DNA of 33,355 bases from Thermoflexibacter ruber (GTDB lineage Bacteria > Bacteroidota > Bacteroidia > Cytophagales > Thermoflexibacteraceae), in assembly GCF_900113045.1 (NCBI RefSeq), contig NZ_FONY01000045.1:1-33355 (forward strand), in the 5' to 3' direction. Position 1 is the stretch's first letter. Each line of letters begins with the position of its first letter. This document shows, one piece after another, positions 8,203 through 15,721 of this stretch. The notes beneath the pieces are model-generated. The model was given only the letters and a program-made list of their open reading frames with translations, was not told the DNA's origin and did not search any database. Position numbers and translations under genes: made by a program.

Positions 8203-10155
8203 GTGAAGAAACTAACTGTATATCATATACTTGTAGGTCTGCTAACGTTAATTTTCTTACTTGCTTTGTCTATATATTTTTGGGGCAAAGAAAGGTGGAG
8301 TTTTGTCTTCATTATTGCTATTGTCTTGCTTTCTTTGCTTTGCATTTATCTACTTTACAGGCATTTTAGAGTAGCTATCCCACACTTGATTGAAATTAGC
8401 GATGAGGTTTCTACGGGCAATTTTAACGCAAGCCTCAGACGCAGAGTAGATAAGACCTTGCTGCCCTTAGTATATTCATTCAATCGAGTAGTCAATAATT
8501 TTAAAAATGCTACTCATTTTGCCCTTCATATTGGGGAAGGGAAGTTTGATGCTCCTTTCCAAAAAGCAGGGGAGGGCGACCTGCTCGGTGAGGCACTAAT
8601 AGAGATGCGAAATAAACTCAAAAAAGCCTATGAAGACGAAGAAGAAAGACGCAGACAAGGCAGAATCAGAGGAGAAATGGGCAACTTGCTCCGCCAATAT
8701 CAACGCGCTGAGTTGAAAACCCTTTGCGATGCTTTCCTTGCTAAACTAATCCCTATTTTAGACCTCAACCAAGGGGGCATCTTTTTGATAATCAATGAGG
8801 AGAATACCCAGCCTTTCTTAGCATTAGTGTCTTGCTACGCCTATAACAAGAAAAAATACATAGAAAAACGCCTTAGTATCAATCAAGGATTGATAGGGCA
8901 GTGTTTGAAAGAAAAAAATACCATTTATTTAGAGGAAATCCCTGAAAACTATGTCTATATCACCTCAGGCTTGGGGCAGGCTGTTCCCCAAAGCCTGCTA
9001 CTCGCCCCAATCAGAGCCAATGAAAAAATAATAGGTGTATTAGAGGTTGCCTCTTTGCATGCTATCGGTCGGGAGAATATCCAACTTGTGGAAGTCCTCA
9101 GCGAAAGATTAGGAGGCATTATTGCGACTATTCAAACCAATGAGCAAACTAAGAAATTCTTGGAAGAGGCTACTCGCATCAACACAGAACTGATGTCCAA
9201 AGAGCATCTTATGCGAAAAAACGCAGAGGAACTAAGCCGAGTCAAAGAAGAATTGAGCAAAAAGCTCCTCGAGCAGCAGCAAGAAAGTAATTTGATGAAA
9301 TACATTTTAGAGGCAATTAATAAAACCAATGCTGCCGTAGAGTTTGATTTTGAAGGGAATATCATCAGCGTGAATGAGATGTACTTGAAAGTCATGGGCT
9401 ATCAGAAGGAAGAACTCATCGGGCAAAATGAAAGAATACTTCTCCCCAAAGACGAGATAGACTCCCAACGTTATCAACTGCTCTGGGAAAGCCTGAAAAG
9501 CGGCGCGCACATCACAGGGGAATACCGCAGAGTAAGCAAGTCGGGTAAAGAAGTTTGGCTCAACGGTACCTATAATCCCATTTTTGACATAGATGGCAGA
9601 CCTACCTCTGTGATTCAATTTGCCCAATTCACTACGGAGGAAAAAGAAAAAGACTTGGACTATGCCTCCAAAATTGCTGCACTCAATCAGTCTGTTCCTG
9701 TTTTAGAACTCGACCTACACTGTCATATCAAAACTGTAAACCAACTGTTTGCCAATATGACCCAGTACAAACGTAATCAGTTGATAAAAAAGAATTTTTG
9801 TGAGTTGATACCAGCTAAAGAGGACTTTCAAAAAGAATGGGAGCAGATAGCTGCGGGGGAAGTAAAAAATATAGTCTTAGCCATCATTGCAGCAGACAAT
9901 ACGCTGATGTTTTTTCATACTAACTTCTGCCCCATCAGGAACTTAGAGGGAAAAATTCACAAAGTTCAGGTCATCATGGTCAATATTACTGAGCAGAAAG
10001 AAATGGAAATGGAACTACTCAATAAGCAGGAAGCCATGCGCGAAGCCTTAGAAAAATTAGAACTTGCTCAAAAAGAGGTAAAAAACAGAGAAGCAGAGTT
10101 AGAAGTACTGCTTGCCCAAGAGCGTGCTAAAAACAGTATTTTTAGTGCCAAATAG
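8203..10155 (+). CDS. membrane sensor with HAMP, GAF and two PAS domains, no visible output domain
   Basis: The 650-residue protein starts with GTG, 27 bases after the CheC-like gene. Two membrane helices (about 9-27 and 32-52) are separated by only a few residues, so there is almost no periplasmic domain. A HAMP-like region follows (about 52-105), then a GAF domain (about 170-310) and a coiled coil (about 320-362). PAS domain 1 is at about 366-480 and contains VMGYQKEELIGQNE. PAS domain 2 is at about 490-603. The protein ends in a charged coiled coil at about 600-645. No His kinase, cyclase, HTH or recognisable MCP hairpin follows. Because it is in line with cheA and the CheC-like gene, it may act as the receptor for that kinase. 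That role is inferred. Confidence 0.85.
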   Translation: MKKLTVYHILVGLLTLIFLLALSIYFWGKERWSFVFIIAIVLLSLLCIYLLYRHFRVAIPHLIEISDEVSTGNFNASLRRRVDKTLLPLVYSFNRVVNNFKNATHFALHIGEGKFDAPFQKAGEGDLLGEALIEMRNKLKKAYEDEEERRRQGRIRGEMGNLLRQYQRAELKTLCDAFLAKLIPILDLNQGGIFLIINEENTQPFLALVSCYAYNKKKYIEKRLSINQGLIGQCLKEKNTIYLEEIPENYVYITSGLGQAVPQSLLLAPIRANEKIIGVLEVASLHAIGRENIQLVEVLSERLGGIIATIQTNEQTKKFLEEATRINTELMSKEHLMRKNAEELSRVKEELSKKLLEQQQESNLMKYILEAINKTNAAVEFDFEGNIISVNEMYLKVMGYQKEELIGQNERILLPKDEIDSQRYQLLWESLKSGAHITGEYRRVSKSGKEVWLNGTYNPIFDIDGRPTSVIQFAQFTTEEKEKDLDYASKIAALNQSVPVLELDLHCHIKTVNQLFANMTQYKRNQLIKKNFCELIPAKEDFQKEWEQIAAGEVKNIVLAIIAADNTLMFFHTNFCPIRNLEGKIHKVQVIMVNITEQKEMEMELLNKQEAMREALEKLELAQKEVKNREAELEVLLAQERAKNSIFSAK

Positions 10156-10218
10156 AAAAAACAGCTGATTTGGTCTTTTTTAGTCTTGGGAAAAATAGAA
10201 AACTATCTACTAATCGTA

Positions 10219-10226
10219 TAATTTTG
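10219..10226 (+). promoter_or_regulatory. candidate -7 box of gldH
   Basis: TAATTTTG matches the Bacteroidetes -7 consensus TAnnTTTG exactly, 26 bases before the gldH ATG. The nearest upstream TTG (10186-10188) is 30 bases away, which is longer than usual, so the -33 element is doubtful. If real, gldH has its own promoter apart from the upstream sensory operon. Confidence 0.45.
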
Positions 10227-10252
10227 TACGTAAAACTATAACTTAAAACCCA

Positions 10253-10765
10253 ATGCTATTATTACGTAGATTTTATTTTTATCGCTTGAAATCTCATTTT
10301 TTGATTCTACTTTTTGCAATTTCCTTTTTATTTTACGCTTGCGACAGTCAAAGAGTTTTTGAGGGCTACCAAGACCTGCCGCAAAGAAAATGGGCTGATA
10401 ATCAAATCATGAGTTTTGATTTTGAAATCCAAGATATACAAGTACCTTACAATTTGTATTACCACATTCGCAATACACTATCCTATCCATATTATAACTT
10501 ATACATTGTCTATGAGTTAAAAGACTCGACAGGAAAAGTAATTGCTGAGAAAATGATAGAGAATAACCTCATGCACCCTCAAACAGGCGAACCTTACGGC
10601 AAAGGCATAGGAGATTTATTTGACCACCGTTTTGCCTTGCTTACCAATTACCGATTTGCTCGAGCAGGAAAATATACCCTTCATTTGCGCCAATATATGC
10701 GTATGCAAGAACTCCCTGAGATTGTGGCAGTAGGTTGCAGAGTAGAGAAGGCAATAGAGAACTAA
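10253..10765 (+). CDS. gldH: gliding motility lipoprotein GldH
   Basis: The 170-residue protein has a lipoprotein signal with the acylated Cys at 30 (LFYACDSQ). The mature start CDSQRVFEGYQDLP, the tryptophan-containing KWADNQIMSFDFEI, the block YNLYYHIRNTLSYPYYNL and the GKGIGDLFDH motif are all characteristic of GldH. Its length is close to that of known family members. In Flavobacterium johnsoniae GldH is required for gliding on surfaces. It is anchored in a membrane, and its exact biochemical role is not settled. The gene lies 97 bases after the membrane sensor gene and has its own candidate -7 box. It is followed after 66 bases by the photolyase gene. The presence of gldH is the best single clue that the organism glides. 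Confidence 0.92.
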   Translation: MLLLRRFYFYRLKSHFLILLFAISFLFYACDSQRVFEGYQDLPQRKWADNQIMSFDFEIQDIQVPYNLYYHIRNTLSYPYYNLYIVYELKDSTGKVIAEKMIENNLMHPQTGEPYGKGIGDLFDHRFALLTNYRFARAGKYTLHLRQYMRMQELPEIVAVGCRVEKAIEN

Positions 10766-10831
10766 ACTTTATTGAAACAAAACAAATCTTGTAAGGCTTA
10801 GGTTATAAGAAAAACCTGATTCCCTAAGCCA

Positions 10832-12364
10832 ATGAAGATATTACGCCTTGTACTTGGCGACCAACTCAATCATCATCACTCTTGGTTTCAACAAGTTGAT
10901 AGCCAAGTAACTTACGTAATGATGGAGGTTTTGCAAGAAACCAACTATGTCAGGCATCATATCCAAAAAATTGTAGCCTTTTTTGCCTCCATGCGATACT
11001 TCGTTTCCGAGATGCAAGCAAAAGGACATCAGTTTATTTACCTGACCTTAGACCATGTTGAAAATCATCAGTCTATTCCTGAGAATTTGCTGAACATTAT
11101 TGAGAAGTACTCAGTAGAAAAATTTGAATACCTCCTTCCTGACGAGTATCGCTTAGATGTTCAGCTTGCCGACTTTTGTAAAAAACTCTCTATCCCTTCG
11201 CAAGCGTATGATACTGAGCATTTTTTGACTACCCGCTACGAAATGCGCAATTTTTTCAAAGGCAAGAAAACCTACCTGTTGGAAAGCTTTTATCGAAGTA
11301 TGCGAAAAAAATACCATATCCTTATGGAAAATGGAGAACCGCAGGGGGGAAGGTGGAACTTTGATGCAGAAAATCGGAAAAAGTTTGATGGAAAAGTAAA
11401 CGTGCCTACCCCGCTTACTTTTAAAAACGAGGTGAAGGAAATTGTAAAGATGATTAAAAAATTCAATATCAATACCATAGGTAGAATTGAGATAGATAAT
11501 TTTGAGTGGTGTATTAACCGAGAACAAGCCCTGCAACTCTTAGATTTTTTTGTAAAGCGTTGTTTAAAACATTTTGGTACGTACCAAGACGCTATGGAAA
11601 CAAACTTCCCTTATCTTTTCCATTCGCGACTTTCTTTTGTGATGAATGTAAAACTGCTTAGTCCTCTGGAAGTAGTGCAAGCCGCCATAGACTATTGGGA
11701 AAAAAATCAGCATGAAATAGCGATTGCTCAAATAGAAGGATTTGTGCGGCAAATCATAGGCTGGCGGGAGTACATGAGGGGAGCGTATTGGGCAAATATG
11801 CCGCAGTATGCAACGCTAAACTTTTTTGAGCATCAAAACCCACTTCCTGAGTTCTATTGGACTGGGCAGACTAAAATGAACTGTCTAAAACACGCTATCA
11901 ATCAATCTTTGGACAAAGCCTATGCCCATCATATCCAAAGACTAATGGTTACAGGTAGCTTTGCCAATTTAGCAGGCGTACACCCTGACTACGTAGATGA
12001 ATGGTACTTAGGTATTTATATAGATGCCATAGAATGGGTAGAAATTACCAACACTCGTGGCATGAGCCAATTTGCCGATGGAGGCTTGGTAGCTACCAAA
12101 CCCTACGTAGGCAGTGCCAACTATATGCACAAAATGACCAACTATTGTACTAAATGCCACTACAACAAGGACTTAAAATACGGGGACAGTGCCTGTCCTT
12201 TCAATAGCTTGTATTGGCACTTCTATCACAGGCATAGGGAAAAATTAGAGAAAAATCCGCGTATAGGCATGATGTACGTAACCCTAAACAAAATGCCGCA
12301 AGAGGAACTGACAAAGATACTCCAACAAGCAGATAGGTATTTAGAGAAAATAAATGAATTGTGA
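10832..12364 (+). CDS. iron-sulfur bacterial cryptochrome/(6-4) photolyase, PhrB type
   Basis: The 510-residue protein starts MKILRLVLGDQLNHHHSWF, the opening of the FeS-BCP branch of the photolyase/cryptochrome superfamily. The four cysteines that hold the [4Fe-4S] cluster are present at 351, 439, 442 and 455 (NCLKH, YCTKCHY, SACPF). Their spacing equals the one I remember for Agrobacterium PhrB. The FAD-domain block HIQRLMVTGSFANLAGVHP and the following WYLGIYIDAIEWVEI stretch are also present. Known relatives use FAD and a lumazine antenna to repair (6-4) pyrimidine dimers under blue light, and some act as photoreceptors. The protein should be cytoplasmic. The two roles cannot be separated from sequence alone. 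The short gap to gldH may allow read-through, but no shared function is evident. Confidence 0.93.
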   Translation: MKILRLVLGDQLNHHHSWFQQVDSQVTYVMMEVLQETNYVRHHIQKIVAFFASMRYFVSEMQAKGHQFIYLTLDHVENHQSIPENLLNIIEKYSVEKFEYLLPDEYRLDVQLADFCKKLSIPSQAYDTEHFLTTRYEMRNFFKGKKTYLLESFYRSMRKKYHILMENGEPQGGRWNFDAENRKKFDGKVNVPTPLTFKNEVKEIVKMIKKFNINTIGRIEIDNFEWCINREQALQLLDFFVKRCLKHFGTYQDAMETNFPYLFHSRLSFVMNVKLLSPLEVVQAAIDYWEKNQHEIAIAQIEGFVRQIIGWREYMRGAYWANMPQYATLNFFEHQNPLPEFYWTGQTKMNCLKHAINQSLDKAYAHHIQRLMVTGSFANLAGVHPDYVDEWYLGIYIDAIEWVEITNTRGMSQFADGGLVATKPYVGSANYMHKMTNYCTKCHYNKDLKYGDSACPFNSLYWHFYHRHREKLEKNPRIGMMYVTLNKMPQEELTKILQQADRYLEKINEL

Positions 12365-12505
12365 TTTTATCAATTCAAACAAAACTAAATAATGCCCAGC
12401 TAATCATTCTTTTTATACTTTTTGGGTGGTCGCTGTACTCTGCAAGTCAAGCCTACTTTAAGTAAGATTAAGTCCAAAGGGTTTGAGTAAATCCTACCCG
12501 CATTA

Positions 12506-13223
12506 TCAAGGATATATAATGTCAGGTCTTGCTTCGCTGGCAAAGGGTATCACTACTTCACTACCCGCATTGGGATTAGGCATATCATTTTTCAAGACCA
12601 TATAGCGTGCATCTTCTCCTCCTGTAAGGTGTGTAACACTGACATCTAAACAAATATAGTTAGTGCGGTGGGTATCATCGTCATATTCTATCTTATGCAA
12701 AACAAAACGCAGTCCCAATGTTGCCGACCTCTGAGGTGTTATCGACTCAAATAGATTGTCTATTTTCTCAGGCTTTGGGCAATCTCTCGTATATACCTCA
12801 GGGTCTCTTACTACCAGTTCTGTCTTGAAACGTGTGTTACCTGCACTGACAGCAACAAAAGGTCTTACTTTATATGTGCGCATCAGTTCCAATTCGTAAG
12901 TGAAACTATAATTGCCGTATCGATTTGTTACATACAATTCTAAATCTGGTGTAATAATTGGAGAATTGGTAATTTTTCTCTAAATTATTGAAACGACCGT
13001 AGCCTGCCCAAGAAAAATTGATGCCAATGTAACTTCTTAGTTTGGGAATATACACATAAGCGGGGAAATAAGCACCGTGTGCTGCTTTGCCAAAATTCTG
13101 TCGCATCTCTCCTGATGTCTGAGTATAAGTACAACCCAAACCGAATCCAAACTGCGCCTTTAATGAAGAAGAAACTGTCCCCACTAAACAAAAAATAAGT
13201 AATGCTTGAATGAGCTTTTTCAT
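12506..13223 (-). pseudogene. frameshifted secreted or outer-membrane beta-barrel-like protein
   Basis: Two minus-strand frames together make one plausible protein of about 240 residues. The first part (ATG at 13223) has a signal peptide, MKKLIQALLIFCLVGTVSSS then LKAQF, and a beta-strand-like start. It falls into nonsense after NNLEKNYQFSN. The second frame, from about 12970 down to 12506, continues with ITNSPIITPDLELYVTNRYG and an SFTYELELMRTYKVRPFVAV block, and ends at 12506. Removing one A from the A5 run at 12973-12977 joins the frames as NNLEKITNSPIITPDLEL. The short alternating strands and the F-A-V-S-A-G segment suggest an outer-membrane barrel, but no named family is recognised. The frameshift could be a sequencing error, phase variation or a true mutation. 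Confidence 0.72.
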
Positions 13224-13454
13224 GTAGTTAAAAAGGTAGAAGTTTTTAGTAATCAAAAAGATAGCCTTAGGATTGTATTTCTAAGATTGCAAATAGCTGA
13301 GTAACAAAGCTTTCATATAGATAATACAACTATTATTGAGCAATTCTAAACTCTGTGAATAGTTTTGTGTTATTAGTAAAACCTTATGCAAGATAGATTA
13401 ATTTCGCACATTTTTAGCGAATTTTAACAACAAAAAACAAGTGTTTTGATTTTA

Positions 13455-13489
13455 TTTGCCAAAAAAACTACAAACAATCTCTATATTTG
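13455..13489 (+). promoter_or_regulatory. promoter of lepB
   Basis: TTTG at 13455-13458 and TATATTTG at 13482-13489 are separated by 23 bases, within the range described for Bacteroidetes -33 and -7 elements. Transcription would start near 13496, between the -7 box and the ATG at 13522. This argues against the longer open frame that could begin with a TTG at 13456. Confidence 0.6.
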
Positions 13490-13521
13490 CACTATCATCG
13501 GTAAACTCTAATTCATCAAAG

Positions 13522-14637
13522 ATGTTGGAAACAAAAGATACAAAGGAAAAAACTAAAACTGAAAAGACAGCAAAAAAGAAAAGTGCTTTACGAGAGTGGG
13601 TGGACGCCATTGTTTTTGCGATTATAGCGGCTACTATCATTCGCTGGTTTTTGATTGAGGCATTCACTATCCCTACGCCTTCTATGGAAAAATCCTTGTT
13701 GGTAGGAGATTTTTTATTTGTAAGCAAATTTCACTATGGAGCGCGTACCCCCCAAACCTTGTTGCAACTTCCGCTTACTCATCAAAAAATATGGGGGACA
13801 GAGATTCCTTCTTACTTAGATTGGATTCAACTCCCTATGTACAGACTTCCCGGTATCAGTGAAATTAAAAATAATGATGTGGTAGTTTTCAACTATCCTC
13901 CCGAGGATAACTATCCTACTGATTTGAAAACCAATTATATAAAGAGGTGCATTGGTATTGCAGGAGATACCATAGAAATCAAAAACCGCCAAGTATATAT
14001 CAATAGAAAAGAGGTAGAAAATCCTCCTTTGATGCAATCCAGCTACGATGTTCGTACCAATGGCTCAGTAATTAACGATAGAGTTTTTAAAAAATACGAC
14101 ATTACAGATACTTACGGTACAGACAAAGGCTATGTAGTCCAAGCTACTCCTGAAACAATGGAAAAGTTTAAAGCTGAGGTAGATATAGTCAAAGCTGTTA
14201 CCGAAATTACTAACGAAAAGGGGGCTTATTCAGAAATGACTTTCCCTATGGCAGAGGGCTTTGATTGGAGCATAGATAATTTCGGACCTTTGTACATCCC
14301 TAAAAGAGGAGATAAAATAAATATAGACAAGAGAAACTTGGCTTTGTACGGAAAGGTAATTACGTACTACGACGGCAATAAGAATGCAGAAATCAAAGAA
14401 GATAAGCTATTGATAGACGGCAAGGAAGTTACTGAATATACTTTCAACCAAAATTATTACTTCATGATGGGAGATAATCGCCACAACTCCCAAGATTCTC
14501 GCATCTGGGGTTTTGTTCCCGAAGACCATATCTTAGGGAAAGGTTTGTTGGTTTGGTGGTCAATAGACCCCGAGGGAGGTTTAGGAAGTATTTTTAGCCG
14601 TATCCGTTGGGGCAGGATAGGAATGTTGATTAAGTAA
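13522..14637 (+). CDS. lepB: signal peptidase I
   Basis: The 371-residue protein has a Lys-rich cytoplasmic N-terminus and one membrane helix at about 27-45. The catalytic Ser54 follows directly in TIPTPSMEKSLLVGD. The general-base Lys141 lies in YIKRCIGIAGDTIEI. The C-terminal signature GDNRHNSQDSRIWGFVP is also present. It cleaves signal peptides of exported proteins on the outer face of the inner membrane. It is longer than the E. coli-type minimal core because of an insertion of roughly 100 residues between the Lys box and the C-terminal box, which is common in Bacteroidetes. The ATG at 13522 is chosen because the promoter lies inside the longer frame. The gene is followed after 27 bases by a lipoprotein RidA gene and is probably co-transcribed with it. 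Confidence 0.95.
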   Translation: MLETKDTKEKTKTEKTAKKKSALREWVDAIVFAIIAATIIRWFLIEAFTIPTPSMEKSLLVGDFLFVSKFHYGARTPQTLLQLPLTHQKIWGTEIPSYLDWIQLPMYRLPGISEIKNNDVVVFNYPPEDNYPTDLKTNYIKRCIGIAGDTIEIKNRQVYINRKEVENPPLMQSSYDVRTNGSVINDRVFKKYDITDTYGTDKGYVVQATPETMEKFKAEVDIVKAVTEITNEKGAYSEMTFPMAEGFDWSIDNFGPLYIPKRGDKINIDKRNLALYGKVITYYDGNKNAEIKEDKLLIDGKEVTEYTFNQNYYFMMGDNRHNSQDSRIWGFVPEDHILGKGLLVWWSIDPEGGLGSIFSRIRWGRIGMLIK

Positions 14638-14664
14638 GGTTTTGGTAATTAACTTTTTAATTCT

Positions 14665-15177
14665 ATGAAATACTTATTTTTGTCATTTTTACTTGGATTA
14701 TTGGGTGTGGTAGCCTGTTCGCCTCGTACTGCCCAAATAGAGGGAAATGCAGAAGTAAGCAAATCAATAGATACCAGCGTGATTATTTCACCAAGTACGG
14801 AAAGGAGAATCATTTATACAGAAAAAGCCCCCAAACCCGTAGGACCTTACAGTCAAGCGATTTTTAAGAACAATACTTTGTATGTAGCGGGTCAGTTAGG
14901 CATAGACCCTAAAACAGGACTATTGGTGGGTGACTCGATAGATGTACAGACGCGACAAGCCTTAGAAAATATCAAAGTAATCGTAGAAGAAGCAGGGCTG
15001 AGACTGTCTGACGTAGTGCAAACGACTGTATACCTGAAAAATATCAATGATTTCAATAAAATGAATAAGGTGTACGCCACTTACTTTGGGGGAATTTCTC
15101 CTGCTCGTGCTACCATAGAAGTTGCCGCTATACCGCTCAAAGCCAAAGTAGAAATTGTAGCGGTGGCAGCGAAATAA
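14665..15177 (+). CDS. RidA-family protein carried as a lipoprotein
   Basis: The 170-residue protein has an N-terminal lipoprotein signal with Cys18 (VVACSPRTA) and a linker to about residue 45. A full RidA (YjgF/YER057c/UK114) domain follows. It has the entry KAPKPVGPYSQAI, the VAGQLGIDPKTG loop, and the late ISPARATIEVAAIP block with the conserved Arg. RidA enzymes hydrolyse reactive enamine or imine intermediates in the cytoplasm. A lipidated copy would act outside the inner membrane, so its substrate may differ. It lies 27 bases after lepB and is probably in its operon. It ends at a very strong hairpin terminator. The domain is certain; the export is well supported by the signal. Confidence 0.9.
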   Translation: MKYLFLSFLLGLLGVVACSPRTAQIEGNAEVSKSIDTSVIISPSTERRIIYTEKAPKPVGPYSQAIFKNNTLYVAGQLGIDPKTGLLVGDSIDVQTRQALENIKVIVEEAGLRLSDVVQTTVYLKNINDFNKMNKVYATYFGGISPARATIEVAAIPLKAKVEIVAVAAK

Positions 15178-15216
15178 AAAACAAGCGATACTTTAAAAGA
15201 GTATCGCTTGTTTTTT
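15176..15216. terminator. strong bidirectional rho-independent terminator
   Basis: A perfect 17-bp stem (15176-15192 with 15200-15216) has a 7-base loop. The core is ACAAGCGATACT paired with AGTATCGCTTGT, flanked by A on the left and T on the right. It overlaps the stop of the lipoprotein RidA gene and lies 24 bases before the convergent hpf stop. It can end transcription in both directions. Confidence 0.9.
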
Positions 15217-15239
15217 ACTAAAAATATTGACTTTTCTCA

Positions 15240-15602
15240 CTAATCTGCTTCTGCTTCCAACATTTCCTCATCAACTATCTGCATATTTGTATTTGTAGGG
15301 TGTTTTTCTCTCAATTTAGTTTTGTGTTTTCCTACTTGCTTTTTAAGCGAAGCTACTGCCTCATCAGTAGCGGCTTCAAAGCTATTTTTTTGTTCTTTGG
15401 CAAAGAGGGTTTGACCGGGAAGAAACAACTTGATTTCCACTACCTTGTTATCTCTGCTGTGTTCGCCTTTGTCTAATCGGAGGTAAACTTCGCCGCCTGT
15501 GATTCTGTCAAAAAAAGTTTCTAATTTAGCTACTTTTTTGTTGATAAAATCTAACAATTTCTTGTCAGCGTCGAAATGGATGGAATGAATTTGAAGTTTC
15601 AT
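15240..15602 (-). CDS. hpf: ribosome hibernation promoting factor, short form
   Basis: The 120-residue protein matches the HPF/RaiA family: MKLQIHSIHFDADKKLLDF, helix KKVAKLETFFDRI, then a strand with GQTLFAKEQKNSFEAATDEA and a Lys-rich end. Short HPF-type proteins bind the 30S decoding centre in stationary phase and inactivate ribosomes. No C-terminal dimerisation domain of the long form is present. The gene follows xerC after 119 bases on the same strand, a neighbour order that is common in Bacteroidetes. Unlike many relatives, no tRNA or tuf genes follow. An 8-bp inverted repeat lies one base upstream of the start codon. Confidence 0.92.
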   Translation of the reverse strand: MKLQIHSIHFDADKKLLDFINKKVAKLETFFDRITGGEVYLRLDKGEHSRDNKVVEIKLFLPGQTLFAKEQKNSFEAATDEAVASLKKQVGKHKTKLREKHPTNTNMQIVDEEMLEAEAD

Positions 15603-15603
15603 A

Positions 15604-15621
15604 ACATTAAAAATTTAATGT
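15604..15621 (-). promoter_or_regulatory. small inverted repeat directly upstream of the hpf start codon
   Basis: ACATTAAA (15604-15611) and TTTAATGT (15614-15621) form an 8-bp inverted repeat with a 2-base centre. Its end is one base from the hpf ATG in the leader of the mRNA. It could fold over the ribosome-landing zone, or be a protein-binding site. The stem is AT-rich and weak, so this is a low-confidence call. Confidence 0.35.
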
Positions 15622-15721
15622 GAAAAATGATTTTGAAGCAAGAATAAAACGAAAGTCTTACTCTCAATTAACATACGATTTACATTCGCTTAATGTTGCA
15701 GCCATGTAAGGTATTCAAGAT

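Noticed and set aside
4980-10155. A complete standard chemotaxis operon
   Set aside because: No MCP, CheW, CheY, CheR or CheB can be found; only CheA and a CheC-like gene are present.
12365-12505. Small RNA or gene in the gap after the photolyase gene
   Set aside because: No coding frame, clear hairpin with T run, or promoter match was found; I see nothing firm in it.
13456-13521. Longer N-terminus for signal peptidase I starting at a TTG
   Set aside because: A good promoter pair lies within this stretch, so transcription starts after it; the ATG at 13522 fits the family.
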